NCBI GenBank assembly: GCA_003255025.1
Contig: QANY01005731.1
Coordinates: 927,621-991,620, forward strand
DNA from: Datisca glomerata
Lineage: Eukaryota; Streptophyta; Magnoliopsida; Cucurbitales; Datiscaceae
Length of the DNA: 64,000 nt
Direction: 5' to 3'
Below the pieces are notes generated by a model. That model did no database searches, was not told the DNA's origin, and saw nothing but the letters and a program-made list of their open reading frames with translations. The stretch's first letter is position 1, and the number at the start of each line of letters is the position of its first letter. Below, piece after piece: positions 25,500 through 38,627 of this stretch. The translations under genes and the position numbers were made by a program.

Positions 25500-28400
25500 G
25501 TAGACACTAGAGCTACTCGTCATATTTATGCTAACCGTGAAATGTTTTCTACTTACACACAAGCAAAAAGTGGAGAACATTTGTATATGGGAAACTTTTC
25601 AAGGTCAAAGATTAAAAGACAAGGAAATGGGGTGCTTAAAATGATATCTGGAAAAGAAATCACTCTCAATAACGTTCTTCATGTGCTAGATATTCAGAAA
25701 AACTTAGTGTCTGGATCTCTTTTGAGCAAAACTGATTTTAAGTTGATCTTTGTATCTGATAAATTTGCCCTCACTAAGAATGATAGGTATGGGGGAAAAT
25801 GGATATTAATGTGATGGGCTTTTTAAATTAAATGTAGTTGTTGTACCGCACCTTATTAATAATAATAATGTTTCTTCTTCAGTTTATATGGTTGAGTCTC
25901 CTAACTTATGGCATGCTAGACTAGGCCATGTAAATTATAAAACATCAAATAGGTTAATCAATTTAGACTTAGTACCTAAGTTTGAAATTGATAATAATCA
26001 TAAATGTGAGATATGTGTGGTGAGGGTGTAAGGAAAACTGACCAAACTGATCGAACCAGACCGAACCGCATCGGTTTAGGCGATTTTCTCACTTCCGATG
26101 GTTCGGTTCGGTTTCAGAAGTAGAAAAATAGGATGGTTTCGTTCGGTGTTCAATTTTTGTGAAAAAATCGCACCGCACCGGACCGAACCGAACCGAACCG
26201 CACTTCTATATAAGCCCATTTGCCCTAATTCCCTATTTCACTTCTCGCAGCCTCACCCTCTTTATCAGTTACCCTCGTCTCTCTCTTTATATATGTTTCT
26301 TTCTCTCAATGTCTCTCACTTTCTCTGTCTATCTCTGTGTGTCTGTATGACCTAAATCGTATCTTTTTTCCATGTATTCTCTGTTGTTTTTGTAAATATT
26401 TTATATTCTCAGTTAAAATGTAAACCTGTTAAAGACTTAGTTGAGATTGATGTTGGTTTTTTATGTGTTGCCGATTTGGTTGAGATTAGTTAGAAATTAG
26501 GTTGAGATTTGATTGAAATTAGGAATTTTTATGCTTTGCTTTTCATCTTACAGTTCGGTTTGGTTTTTATTAGTTTTGAACAGTTTGGTTCGATTCGATT
26601 TTTGAACATTGAGTGGTTCGGCTCGGTTGCAAATTTTGTAAAATGGTATGTTCGGTTCAGCTCAGTAAAACTCCTTAAATCGAGCTGAATCGAACCGCTT
26701 ACACCTCTAATGTGTTGAATCAAAGATGGCAAGAATACCTTTTAAATCAATAGAAAGAACTACCGAACCTCTAAAATTAATTCACAGTGATGTTTGTGAT
26801 TTGAAATATATACAGACTAGAGGTGGTAAAAGTATTTTATCACTTTTATAGTTGATTGTACTCGATATTATTATGTGTATTTTCTAAGAAGCAAAGATGA
26901 GGCAATTGAAGTGTTTAAACACTATAAAACTGAGGTTGAGAATCAACTAACAAACGGATTAAGATGTTAAGAATGGATAAATATGGTGAATATGATTCAC
27001 ATTTTGAGCAATTTTACTTAGAACATGGAATCATTCACCAGATCACTGCTCCTTACTCGCCTCACTCTAATGGCATTACTGAGTGTAAAAATTGAACTTT
27101 GAAAGAAACGATGAATACAATGTTAGTAAGTTCGGGATCACCCCAAAATTTATGGGGGAAAGCATTACTTTCTGTAAATTACATTCTCAAAAGAATTCCT
27201 CATAAGAAGACCTTCATAATTCCATATGAAATATGGAAGGGTCGACCTCCTACTTTTAAATATTTTAAAGTGTGGGGGTGCTTAGTTAAGGTCGCCATTC
27301 CTAAACCTAAACAGGTTAAGATAAGACTAAAACCATTGATTGCGTGTTCATTGGTTTTGCACATAACAGTATTGCGTATATGTTTCTTGTCCATAAATCT
27401 GAGATTCCAGATATGCGTGTTAATATAATAATAAAATCGAAAAATGCTTCATTCTTTGAGAATATATTTTCATGTATCATGTCAAGTGAATCAAGTTCAG
27501 TAAAGAGATCTCATGATACTACGTTTAATGACATTCAAGGTTCTGTAAACGGGGAAGAGCCTAGACATAAAAGGATAAAGATAGCCAAGTCATTTGGGCC
27601 TGATTTTCTAACTTATTTGTTAGAAAATGAACCTCAAAGTTTTACAGAGGCAATGATATCTCATGAAGCTTATTGGAAAGAAATTGTTAATAGTGAAATT
27701 GAATCCATCATGCAAAATCACATCTAGGAACTGGTTGAACTTCCAGCATAAAATAAACAGTTAGGGTGTGAGTGAATTTTCAAAAAGAAAATGAAGGCAT
27801 ATGGATTAATCGATATGTACAAAGCAAGACTTGTGGCTAAAAGATATAAGCAACGAGAAGGCTTGAATTATTTTGACACTTATTCACCAGTTACGAGAAT
27901 TATGTTCATTCATTTGTTAATTACCATTGCAACATTAAATGGTCTAGAAATACATCAAATATATGGATTACTTTCTTAAATGGTGAATTAGATGAAGAAA
28001 TATACATAGAACAACCAGTAAGATTCATTATTCGTGGAAGAAAGAAAAGTCTGTAGACTAATTAAGTCTCTCTATGGACTGAAACAAGCACAAAAATAAT
28101 AGCACGATAAATTTGACAAAATTATGGTGTCAAATGGGTTTAAAATTAATGAATCTAACAAATGTATATACTTTTAGAACACTCAAGCAGAGTATGTCAT
28201 TGTTTGTCTATATGTTGATGATATGCTAATTATTGGTGGTAATATTAGTGTTATAAAAACTACCAAACAATTATTAACTAGTAGATTTGAGATGAAGGAC
28301 ATGGGTGTCATAGATGTTATTTTGGGAATCAAGATTTCTAGAACATCTGATGGATCTATACTATCTCAAATATATTACACTGAGAAAATACTTGATAAGT

Positions 28401-29130
28401 TCAAGAAGTATAATATAATTACAGTGAAGGCACTGATAGATGTAAGTCTAGCTCTTTCTCCAAACACTAGTGATAAAGTACGTAAAATCGGCAGTTTGAT
28501 GTACGTAATGAACTACACGAGATCAAACATAGCTTGCGCTGTAAGTTTAGTAGATACAAGCAATCCTGGTAAATATCATTGGAAGGACATAATAAGAACT
28601 CTAGGGTATTTAAAACATACCAAGAATTATGGATTGTACTATACAAAATATGCACCAGTACTGGAATGTTATAGTGATGCAAACTGGATATCAGATACTA
28701 AGGATTCAAAATTCACAAGTGGATATGTTTTTACTCTTGAAGGTGCTGCAATGTCTTGGAAGTCCTCCAAACAGACTTACATCACAAGATCTACGATGGA
28801 ATCTGAATTTATAACTTTGGATAAAGTTGGAGAAGAAGCCGAATGACTTAGACATTTTTTGGAAGATATTTCTAATTGGCCTAAAACTGTGCCTACAATA
28901 TGCATACATTGTGACAATCAAGCAACAATAGGAAGGGCATATAATGTATAACGGGTAAGTCTCGACATATACGTCGAAGTCACAATACCGTAAGACACTT
29001 GCTCTCGAGTGGAATAAATTTCATTGACTACGTGAAGTCAAAAGATAATATTGTAGATCCGCTTACAAAATGTTTAATGAGAGAGCAAGTAAAGAGTTCA
29101 TTGAGGGGAATGGGCGTAAGGCCTATATAA
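25500..29130 (+). pseudogene. copia-1 pol (protease, integrase, RT, RNase H), broken
   Basis: In order: a protease/pre-integrase stretch (25542-25900) with WHARLGHV near 25910; a zinc-binding pair CEIC near 26004; an hAT MITE; the integrase core with HSDVCD near 26783 and PYSPHSNGITE near 27052; the RT region with YVDDM near 28210; and RNase H with an ECYSDANW motif near 28666. The reading ends with TAA at 29128-29130. Numerous stops and frameshifts (for example at 27095 and 27725) and the MITE disable it. Confidence 0.88.
26021..26709. mobile_element. hAT-type MITE inside copia-1 pol
   Basis: The terminal inverted repeats are imperfect: TGAGGGTGTAAG at the left, and CTTACACCTCTA at the right, whose complement is TAGAGGTGTAAG. 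The flanking 8-bp duplications are ATGTGTGG (26013-26020) and ATGTGTTG (26710-26717), 7 of 8 matching. An 8-bp duplication is typical of hAT. The subterminal DNA is rich in GGTTCG/CGAACC repeats. The only ORFs are low-complexity, so it is non-autonomous. Removing it and one duplication reconnects the copia reading frame, which confirms the ends. Confidence 0.87.
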
Positions 29131-29569
29131 CCAAGAATTGACAAAAGGTTTAACAAGAGAAACAAGATAAGTTATACTTTTAATGATATCCATAGCTTGT
29201 ATTTGTACAAGTGGGGTATTGCTGGATACTCTTAATGAAAATTACCTATGTGAGTGTGAATGGACCACTTCTATGAGAGTTGGTAGGCCGAATTCTCTAA
29301 AACACTCATGAAACTAGGACGTGTTCAAGGGCAAGTAAGAACTAACTATGTTCAAAGAATAACCGTGCGATTTTTATTGTCTTGATTTGTACAAACAACT
29401 GACAGTTCAAGGCATCATACCCACTGATTAACTAAGTGATCTCGATCGATCTTCACTAGGGAAGTTCAACGTCTTTGACTACTTATCCCGAGGCCGTTAT
29501 TTTTTATTTGTAATCGCACACGCGTCTGTATTTTTGTTTGCATATTTGAGGAAGCCAAATTTTCATACA
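29131..29569 (+). other. copia-1 3' untranslated internal region
   Basis: This non-coding sequence lies between the pol stop and the 3' LTR. The purine-rich run TTGAGGAAG near 29547-29555 is the best candidate for a polypurine tract, but it is about 15 bp from the LTR and weak. Confidence 0.6.
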
Positions 29570-30264
29570 TGTGGAGAATTGCTGGATTAAATGGTAGTTT
29601 GACAACAATGAACTCATCTTATGGACCCATACTCTTATATCAGTGGGATCGAGTGTAAACACGTTATACATCTTATGGGAAGTAACGTGAGGTGATACGT
29701 TGTCAAAACCATAGGTAATGAATGAGAAAATTGTCTCAAAATTTACCCACTTAAATAGATAAGAAATTTGAACAAGAGGTTATCCCGCCACAGTTAGTCG
29801 GCTCGTCATGATACGGTACGAGGTTGATCTTGGAGTTTTGATAAATTTCTTATTATTTTTGGAAAGACATTATATTTTGCTTATACCTCTTCATAACATT
29901 GCCAAAAACAACCAAATGTTGGCTCGAATGACCACAAACCAATCTATATATAGTGGTTACTTGTTACAAAAACAAACACAACATATTCTTCCTACATATT
30001 GTCATACTCTCTTGCATTTGAGTATGTTTTTGCGATTATAAGACAAAGTTACATTCACCAGTTTCTATCGATTGACGTGATACTTCTGTAGGAACGAAAG
30101 ATCAGTCCTATCCTGGGAGACGATTACTCACACCTTGAGCACCCGTGAGGGGGTAAATTTATATTAAGGAGACCGTTTTCGTACTGAGTTCGGATAATCA
30201 TTATATTTGACTAACTACAAATTTGATGAGATTTTTATTTCTTTATGCATGCAGGTTATTAACA
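29570..30264 (+). repeat. copia-1 3' LTR (695 bp)
   Basis: It is bounded by TG...CA and followed by the TATAT duplication. It matches the 5' LTR except for substitutions and indels. Confidence 0.92.
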
Positions 30265-30383
30265 TATATTTCAAAAATTTCAATCCCAAGACACTATGAA
30301 AATAAATAACGATGTTAAGACCCTAATTGTTTTCAACAATCTTTGAAAAGTGTCACAATTTCATGAAATTCACCAACCAGGTT

Positions 30384-30960
30384 TGAAAATCTAACGACTT
30401 TAAACACTTTATTTAACGTTAATAATCTTCAGGGTCTTTAATTTCTCAAAACTAAATAAAATAGTTTGAAAGAGAAAAAAAATGTCACACACAGGAGAGT
30501 AATATTTTTACATAGAAGACACACAAAAAGAAAAACCACGGGTCCTAGTTCATAAACTTTTCAGTATAGAGAAAGAGATTACAAAATATTTTCTAGCTCA
30601 CACTAATGCTATAAAATGTATAGAGAGCTCACTCATTTTCTCATCTTTTTTCACTCACCTACTCTCTCAATTTTCAGTCTCACTTGTACAGAATTCGCTC
30701 TCATAAATCTCCCTTATTTATAGAGCAGTTTTAGCACGTTTTTAGTTTATACTTTCAAATAAATCGTCTTGTGAGAACACAATCTATACTAGACTTAAGG
30801 GCTATAGACTTCTTCCACGTCCATTTCATACATGTATTTAATGTCTTCACTATTCATCACTCTTCATTCTCTTTTATGTTTTCTTTCTTTCTTCTTATAC
30901 CTATACTTCTTTTTTATTCAACATTGTGGGCTCCGCCTTATGAATAAGAAGGACCCAATA
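30384..30960 (-). repeat. copia-3 left (3') LTR, probable
   Basis: It aligns with 45599-46134 plus 60149-60212. The left end is approximate because the first 30 bases have diverged. The right terminus reads CCCAATA instead of CCCAACA. The polypurine complement CTCCCCT follows at once. Confidence 0.6.
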
Positions 30961-31139
30961 AATCTCCCCTCAACTCATGAATGAAGGAAGATCAATCCAG
31001 CTCAGTTTTCGATCATGTTTGAACAACTCACTGGTTTAGGTAGTAGGATTGCATTATCAAATCGAACATTCCTACCTGTGGTGTAATGAAAACTCTCTAA
31101 CTTTCACTCTCGTCATACTGCTTCTAATTGTTTACCACC

Positions 31140-31846
31140 TGTAGGGGAAAAAAATAATTAAGTTAAAATTCACTCAATAATATTTTCGAATAAGGTTCAA
31201 TACTCTCATTTCTTCGGTATGACACACATTAAGTCCAAACCGCGGACTCCTTCATGACCGAGGTCACCACGATGACCGAGACACCCTCCACGACTATATC
31301 GATGGACACGACCCCACCTATACTTACACTATCGAGGTCACACAGATGATGAGGTAATCCCATACCTAGGATCGTGGCTACTCAAGATAACCGATATTAT
31401 TTTTTTGTCACAATAAAATATAATAATCGGTCATACAAAGAAAAGATATACACACATCAAATCTATCAGACAATCTCAATGGTTGTTAAAAATGATACGA
31501 TGATAACCAAAATATCCTGATCAGGAGAATATTCGTCATGTATATCTCCATTCCTTATCAGAATATGGAAGAAGATACACTAAACCTGGACGTTTGACTG
31601 ATACAGAAAATTATTATTAATATATGACGATCCCCATTAAACAGAAAGCAATTTCTTCATATTGCTAATATTTTTTAAACACTCTACTGACTTGATCGTC
31701 AGAGTGCATTCGGTGAGGCACCACTCCAGTGCTCTACCAACTGCTTTCACGATCGTTCTTGATTTTCGCAGATCCCTGAATGAATCACCGGTCGACAAGT
31801 GACAGACCCATCGACAATCGATGTTGACATATTTTTCACATCAACA
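31140..31846 (+). repeat. gypsy 5' LTR (707 bp)
   Basis: It is TG...CA bounded and matches 36935-37631 closely. The sequence after it (ATTTTACGCCGTTGTGGAC) is the primer-site position; I could not assign a tRNA. Confidence 0.92.
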
Positions 31847-33224
31847 ATTTTACGCCGTTGTGGACTCGTAGATCTTCCATTTTTTGCAATTGATCAAAAA
31901 TCAAAATTTACCGCCACGATCGTCAGAAAAATGGTGAAACGATACATGTTTCTGATAGAAAAGAACGAGGAAGATGAAGGATAATGTTTAGGATGGGAGA
32001 AAAATATGTGTCAGTGAGTTTTGTCGCTGTCATTGTAAATCGACGCTGTAAAAATGGACTCATACGGAGATATCCGACCATTTGGAGTGTTTTCCTACCG
32101 TAAAAGGTCGACGGAGACCATCGCACATGCTAGCCGCTGGTTGCTGTGACCTTCTTCTTCTCTACGCACTTCCTAGCTTACCGGGTTAACCTACCCGGTA
32201 ATTGACCCGTTGCTGCAATGGCCTAATGGAGAGCCCAAGCGGATTAGCCTAGTGCAAGCAGCCCAGCTTGTGCCAAGCCCCGTTTCAATGCCAGACGCGA
32301 CCCGCGGGTTGACCCGCAATCAGAAACCCGCATAATGACCCGCGACCTAGCCTTCATCACAGGCCTAGCCTGCGAAGCCATTCAAGGCCTCTATGCTTCA
32401 GATGCCCCTTCACAGACCCAACATTTCTATCATTTTTAGGTGGCCCAATCAACTCCTTAAAGTCAGTATTGCCAAGTTTTGAATGGACTAAAAATGACAG
32501 AGCAGATACACAATAAATACAAACTCAAGGGAATATATATTTACGCACAATAATTATTATTATTTATTTTAGTATTAAGCAATTTATTTACTTATTATTT
32601 ATTGTAAAATTCTCTTTAATTAATTTACACCATTTGATGTGCTATTAATGTCAGGAGAATAATGTAATTATTTGCCTCAATATTATTTAATATCTCAGAC
32701 TTGAATGCGCTTCAAGATCGGGACGCGGACCACATAGCTCCGATCAATATCATTCAAAATTTGTTATTCCCTCAAAATCGTGAGTCACATCGATGATCTC
32801 CATTAAAATTTTGAGAAAAATAATACAATAAATATTATTTAGCATCTTGGACAACAACAAGTTTCAAGATTCGGATGCAAACCACAAAGCTCAGATCTGC
32901 ATTATTTTAGATTTTTATTCTCCCAAAATCAAAAGTCACATTGATGATCCCCATTAAAATTTTGAGGTGCGTTATTTATTTTTTATGCTCAAATTTACTA
33001 TTCTTTGCAAGAATATTTTCTAAAAGCACTTAAATTTAGTATGATATCAATCATGAAGTCATTATAAGCAACAAGATCCTATGACATAATATAAAGCCCT
33101 ATAATCTCTTAATTATATCACCATAATACCTCAACACAGGTTCTATGAATTGCTAGGACCCACCCGGTAAGGGATAAGAAGCTAGAAATAGAAATATAAT
33201 GTAAATTCCCAAGTGCAGTTAAAA
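31847..33224 (+). other. gypsy 5' internal region
   Basis: No coding sequence is recognised. Bases 32150-32460 are GC-richer and contain repeated ACCCG motifs. Between about 32685 and 32965 a unit of roughly 145 bp occurs twice, each ending in GATGAT..CCCATTAAAATTTTGAG-like sequence. Confidence 0.6.
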
Positions 33225-33672
33225 CGCTCCCACGAGAGAGCAAACATAATTATCAAGACCGGAGATGTCACGAAATATGAAAACGCTCTCACAAAAAAGC
33301 GAACATAATTATCAAGATTCGAGATGTCACAAAATACGCAAGCGCTCCCACGAGAGAGTAAACATAATTATCGAGACCCGAGAGATCACAGATGATCAAA
33401 TGCTCCCACAAGAGAGCAAGCATGATTATTAAGAACCAATAGATCATAGATTACGCCAATGATCCCACGAGAGAGCGAGCATACATATCAAGACTATAGA
33501 AGTCAAAGATTACGCCAATGCTTTTGAAGATATCAAACATGATTATCAAGAACCGAGATATCACAAATTATGCAAATGCTTATATGATATATCAAGCAAG
33601 TCCCGATAGGTCATAGATTACACAAACACTCCCATGAGAGAGCAAACATAATTATCGAGACTTGAGAGGTCC
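33225..33672. repeat. 59-bp tandem repeat array in gypsy element
   Basis: The unit begins CGCTCCCACGAGAGAGCAAA and includes CATAATTATCAAGA. Copies start at 33225, 33284 and 33343 with an exact 59-bp period, then continue with more divergence to about 33672, roughly 7.5 copies in all. Confidence 0.9.
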
Positions 33673-33679
33673 ACTACCT

Positions 33680-34440
33680 AGACTGTTTGGCCAACACGGT
33701 AAAGGTAAGAACGGAAAGTGGAAGTTCTGTATAGGCTTCAATGACCTGAATAAACCATGCCCGAAGGACATCTTCCCTCTTCCAAAAATTAACTAATTGA
33801 TGGACGTTATAACAAGGCACAAGATGCTCAGTCTCATGGACCTTCTCCGGGTATAATCAGATACTCATGCATCCATCATACCTAAAGAAGATGACCTTTG
33901 TGATTGAAAGGAGGACTTATTGCTACAAAGTCATGTCGTTCAGACTAAAGAGCGCATAAACCACCTATCAGCTTTTAGTCAATAAAATGTTCTATCAGTA
34001 CATGCAGAAGACGATGGTAGAGTTTGGAGAGTTTGACATAATATATGAACCTTGAACTGTAATCAAGGCTCAAGCACTAGCTGACTTTGTGGTCAAGATG
34101 ACGCCACCTAAGAGAAAGATGACTCAGGCTGTACAGAATATGTCACACAATATGACACGGTTGATAGAGGCACGAGGGAAAGAACCCTCAAACATGGAAT
34201 GGGCGCTCAACATGGATGGCTTTGCAAACGCATGCAAAAGCAAAGCTGGATTGATACTCAAAACATCAGAGAAGACCACAATCGAAAGAGTGATGCGCTT
34301 TGTATTCAGGACATAAAACAATGAAGCCGTATATGAAGCTTTGCTCACATGTCAATGAAGATTCTCGTGCTAGACATAAGGATGGGGGTAAATCATAGTA
34401 AGGTTCTAAAATTGAAGGAAGGATATAAAGAGTGCTCCGT
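33680..34440 (+). pseudogene. gypsy RT and RNase H remnants
   Basis: Across shifting frames the plus strand reads RT signatures (NGKW-like NGKWKFCIGFNDLNK near 33707, then PCPKDIFPLP near 33757). A strand resembling LMDLLSGYNQ follows, with the Tyr codon lost. An RNase H region follows with ALADFVVKM near 34075 and NNEAVYEALL near 34317. Many stops and frameshifts occur. The motif set is that of Ogre/Tat gypsy elements. Confidence 0.8.
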
Positions 34441-35165
34441 ACAGCAGCTATCCTGAGCATATGATATGCTTGGATGAAAGATCTTGATAAAGGCCACGAC
34501 CGTCGAGGCCTCCTCTCACCATAGATGACTAGAAGAAAAGACCCTACATAGGGTAAAAGGACCATGAAAATCTCTTGTGGCACCAGAGCACACGAGATGA
34601 TCAGACGAAAGACCTCAACCAAAGCGACGGCCTAACGAGGCCTCCTGATCACTAAGGATGGTCTGGAGAAAGACGCTACATAGGGAATAAGGACCACGAA
34701 AGTATCTCGTGGCACCCGAGGACACGAGATGATCAGACTAAATACTTCATCCAAGGAGACGACCTAACAAGGCCTCTTGATTACTAGGGATGATATAGAG
34801 AAAGACCTTACATAGGGAAAAAGGACCAAGAAAGTATTCTGTGGCACCCGAGGTCAAAGAACCCTCAGACGAAAGACCTCACCCAGGGCAACGCATAACG
34901 AGGCATCCTTCTCACATAAGATGATCTAGAAAAATACCCTACGAATGGTAAAAATACCTCATCCAAGGCGACGACCTAACAAGGCATCTTTATCACATAA
35001 GATGATTGAAAAAAGACCCTACCTAGGGTAAAAGACCACAATAATATCTCTTGGCACCCGAGCACACGAGATGCTCGGACGAAAAACCTCGATAAAGGCC
35101 ATGGGCATCGAAGCCTTCCACTCACCTAAGATGACTAAGAGAAAAGATCATGCCTAGGGTAAGAT
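34441..35165. repeat. 132-bp tandem repeat array in gypsy element
   Basis: The landmark CTACATAGGG recurs at 34544, 34676 and 34808, and in altered form at 34939, giving a 131-132 bp period. A final shortened copy lies near 35020. Each unit also holds GGCACCCGAGCACACGAGAT and GACCTAACGAGGCCTC. Confidence 0.88.
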
Positions 35166-35600
35166 GATCACAGTAGTATTCCATGATACCTGAAGTCACA
35201 CATATGACCATGATCGTTACTCAAATGACTATGAGATATGCAGTCATGCAGATGACTATGATCGTCACTCAAATGACTAGAAAATCTAAAGTCGCGTAGA
35301 TGACTACGACCGTCAATTAGATGACAATGATATTCGAAGTCACGTTGATGACTATGACCCCTGATGTCACCTAGATGACTATGAGACCCAACGTCAACCG
35401 GATGACTATATAACTCCAAGTTACACAGATGACTATGATACTCTAAGTCACGCTGGTGGCTAAGGTACCCAAAGTTACCTAGAAGACTATAGTACACTAT
35501 GTCGCACAGATGGTTAAGATACCCAAAGTTACCAAGATAACTATGGTATCTAGAATCACAATTATGAAAATGACACCCAAGTCACACCGATGATTATGGT
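35166..35600. repeat. About 27-bp tandem repeat array in gypsy element
   Basis: The landmark ATGACTATG and close variants recur every 20-28 bp (for example at 35225, 35252, 35272, 35300, 35321, 35348, 35375 and 35402), alternating with AAGTCAC. The plus strand is stop-rich. On the minus strand it yields a His/Ser-rich ORF that is an artefact of the repeat. Confidence 0.85.
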
Positions 35601-36934
35601 ATCAAAATTAGCCAAAATAAAATCACAAAGGATCTTGGTACTCTATTGAAGATGACTCCAAATGACCTCACCATCAAGGACTTGTCAAACACGATTTGAG
35701 AAAACGGGGCAAAGGAAACCTTCCTCTAGAAAGAGAAAACATTGATGAATTGCATGCACAAACACATAAGCACATAGAGATGGAACGACAAGCTTAGTAG
35801 AACAAGCAATTCATTTCAAATGAAGAATATCAACAAGACCAAATATAAACCCATCGCTCGATGGGATACATTTGGTCGATATTCTGGGGGCATAGAAGCT
35901 AAGGACCTTCAGTAACTCAAGAATATTTTCAAACTTAGGGCACGATGATGGGGCATCATCCATAGATACTCAAAAGTCATTGGTTCTCCAAGAGAAGAAC
36001 TGCTCAATTTTCTTTAAGGCTAGCTTAAAGACACTCGTTGTGCCAAGCTACATTACAAAATCACTATAAATTTTAGATAAAGTAACAGACGGCCTAGACA
36101 GTCGAATCATTATGTGACTTGGACAGATTAATAAACTCAGACGTAGATTTATAAGAAAGAGTCAACAACCAATGCATCAAAACTCAGCCATGACTTAGTT
36201 TCTGAAAATGTTACTTTAGATGGAAAGAAGAACCCTAAGAATGCACATAATAGAGTGTAATAACTCTATCATCCGCCACATGGCATGATATGCCAAAGTA
36301 ATGTACCGGATATATGGTCAAGCATGGATCAACACGAGAATGCAACGTAAGAGTTTGAAAAAATCCAATCTTTAAGAAGACCCAATAACGTCGCATCGTC
36401 AGGTTGACCTTACAATAAAGTAATCCCAATGGACTGGCCGTCTTATTGCCTACCCAAATCAAAGGAATTCAATCTTAACACCAGTCCTCACCATACACTT
36501 TGTTGTTATGACTACCGATCCAACTCAAGCCGCCTGACTGCCAGATGAAAATCATAGGGACTCGACCTCGATAATTACTCCGAGCAATCGCACTAACCTA
36601 TACCACAGAGCTTCAGGTCCTAACATGATCACGCACATCATTACATGAAGAAGTCCAACATTAATCAAGATGACGCCATTTTTACTAAGACTTAATTAAC
36701 AAATATGAAGAAAGCTCGTCTGATCACAAGATGCTATGAGACGTTATCATGGACCAACAACAAATACTTAGATATTTGGATACAAATTCTACTATTTGAT
36801 GATCTCAACACCAACATATGTTTAACACTCGACTAAGTGCAAAGACAAAGTCTTGGGTAAAAGCTCATGGTTCCTTCCACAATATACTTCATGACTCTAT
36901 CGTTATGCTCCAGACTCAAGAAGTGGGGGCAAAC
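35601..36934 (+). other. gypsy 3' internal region
   Basis: This decayed sequence lies between the tandem arrays and the 3' LTR. No domain could be read. It ends with the polypurine tract at about 36920-36934. Confidence 0.6.
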
Positions 36935-37631
36935 TGTAGGGGAGAAAAAAAACCTGGGCTAAAATGCATTCAATAATATTTCTGAACAAGGCACAATACT
37001 CTCATTTCTTGGGTAGGGCCCACATTAAGTCTAAACCGAGGACACCTTCGTAACCGAGGTCACCATGATGACCGAGGCACCCTCCACAATCAAATCAATG
37101 GACACGACCCCACCTATACTTACACTACCAAGATCGTACAGATGATGAGGTAATCTCATACCTAGGATCCGAGATAGCCGATATCATTTTCCTGTCATGA
37201 TAAGATATAATAATCAGTCATACAAGGAAATGATAGAAACACATCAAATCTATCAGTCAATCTTAATGGTTGTTAAAGAAGATATGATGATAACCAAAAT
37301 ATCCTGATCGGAGAATATTTTCCATGAATAATTCCATTCCTTATCAGAATAAGGAAGAAGATACACTAAACCTAGACGTTTGACTGATACAGAAAATTAT
37401 TATTAATATATGATGATCCCCATTAAACGAAAAGTAATTCTCTATTTTACTAATATTCTTTAAACACTTTATTGATTTGATCGTCGGAGTGCATTAGGTG
37501 GGGCACCACCTCAGTGCCCTGCCTACGGCTTTCACGATCGTTCTTAATTTTTACTGACCTCTAGATGAATCACCAAGTGACACGTGGTGGACCCCTCGAC
37601 AGTCGATGCTGACATATTTTTCGCATCAACA
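36935..37631 (+). repeat. gypsy 3' LTR (697 bp)
   Basis: It is TG...CA bounded, follows the polypurine tract and is itself followed by the CCACC duplication. Confidence 0.92.
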
Positions 37632-37643
37632 CCACCTTTGTAG

Positions 37644-38025
37644 TGTAAGCAATTCAATTTGATAGAACTCCATTAAACAAACTCTAATTCCCAAATCTCT
37701 AGAACTTTATGATTTTCACATAATTGGATATAGAAAACATATTTTGATCCATTGTGAATTCTTTGATGCTTGAACAAATTGGTAGGAAATCGAGTTTCTC
37801 CTTCTATCCCTTTCCAATACTTTAAATGTTGGTTTATTTGTATTCAATAATGGGAAGAAGAATGACCAAAACCCTTAATTTTATTTTAGGCTTTTAATTG
37901 CACCTTTCCACCAAAGATTGCATGTGTAACTTCCTTCAATTAAAATAGAACAATAAGATTTTAGTATTTTACAATTAAACCATATATATCATAATCAGAT
38001 AATGTATGTCCATGGTCAAATTACA
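37644..38025 (-). repeat. copia-2 3' LTR (382 bp)
   Basis: The plus strand runs TGTAAGCAATTCAATT to CAAATTACA. It matches both ends of 43367-44054. Confidence 0.85.
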
Positions 38026-38627
38026 GTTTACATTCTTCCACTTGGCCATGTGTATAACTCCTTAATGGGGTTTAATAAGCAGAACATAATGCACATATAT
38101 TACATATTAGATCTTTCTTATATTAGTCACTTAAGGCATCATGGTTATAGGAGAATAATAATGAGTCATGGCGGTCACATGTTGCTATTTTAACATAGTC
38201 CCTTTCATGTACCACAATACTATCTTTTTGTCTAAGTAGACCTATAAACAGGAAGTATAAAATGGTCCAATAAGCCATCATTCCTATTAAAATTAATCTA
38301 TCTATTAATGTATACTAAATAGATAAACAGGAAATAACAGAAACACTAACATTGAGCTCAGAGTGTCAAATAATAATCCATTATGCAAATCATGAAGAAA
38401 ATATCAACAATTACATACAAGACCCATTCGTTCAAATATGTGCATTTAATATCTTTGGTGCTAGCCCTTTAGTTAAGAGGTCTACAATCATAAGTTCGAT
38501 GCTTATATGCTCAATTGACATCCTTTGTTTATGAACTTCTTCTTTTACGGTAAAGTATTTTAATTCCATATGTTTAGCACCCTTAGATTCATAAAGAATA
38601 TTACTGTAGAATTATCATAATAAATTT
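38026..38627 (-). other. copia-2 3' non-coding region
   Basis: This holds the polypurine tract next to the 3' LTR and AT-rich sequence downstream of pol. No domain was recognised. Confidence 0.55.

Larger units (their letters stand above)
23174..30264 (+). mobile_element. Degenerate Ty1/copia LTR retrotransposon (copia-1)
   Basis: Two related LTRs (23174-23885 and 29570-30264) begin TG and end CA. They are flanked by an exact 5-bp duplication TATAT at 23169-23173 and 30265-30269. Inside, on the plus strand, are gag, then integrase, reverse transcriptase and RNase H in the copia order, all with stops and frameshifts. The LTRs differ by several indels, including 11 bp missing near the start of the left one, so the insertion is old. 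No canonical tRNA-iMet primer site follows the 5' LTR. An hAT MITE sits inside pol (26021-26709). It cannot move on its own. Confidence 0.93.
31140..37631 (+). mobile_element. Degenerate Ty3/gypsy element, Ogre/Tat-like
   Basis: The LTRs at 31140-31846 and 36935-37631 start TGTAGGGG and end CATCAACA. They are flanked by an exact CCACC duplication (31135-31139 and 37632-37636). The polypurine tract AAGTGGGGGCAAAC directly precedes the 3' LTR. Remnants of RT and RNase H on the plus strand identify the superfamily. Most of the inside is non-coding, with three tandem repeat arrays. Only 12 bp separate it from copia-2. Confidence 0.92.

Noticed and set aside
35168..35497. 109-codon His/Ser-rich minus-strand ORF
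   Set aside because: It is the complement of the 27-bp tandem repeat array in the gypsy element.
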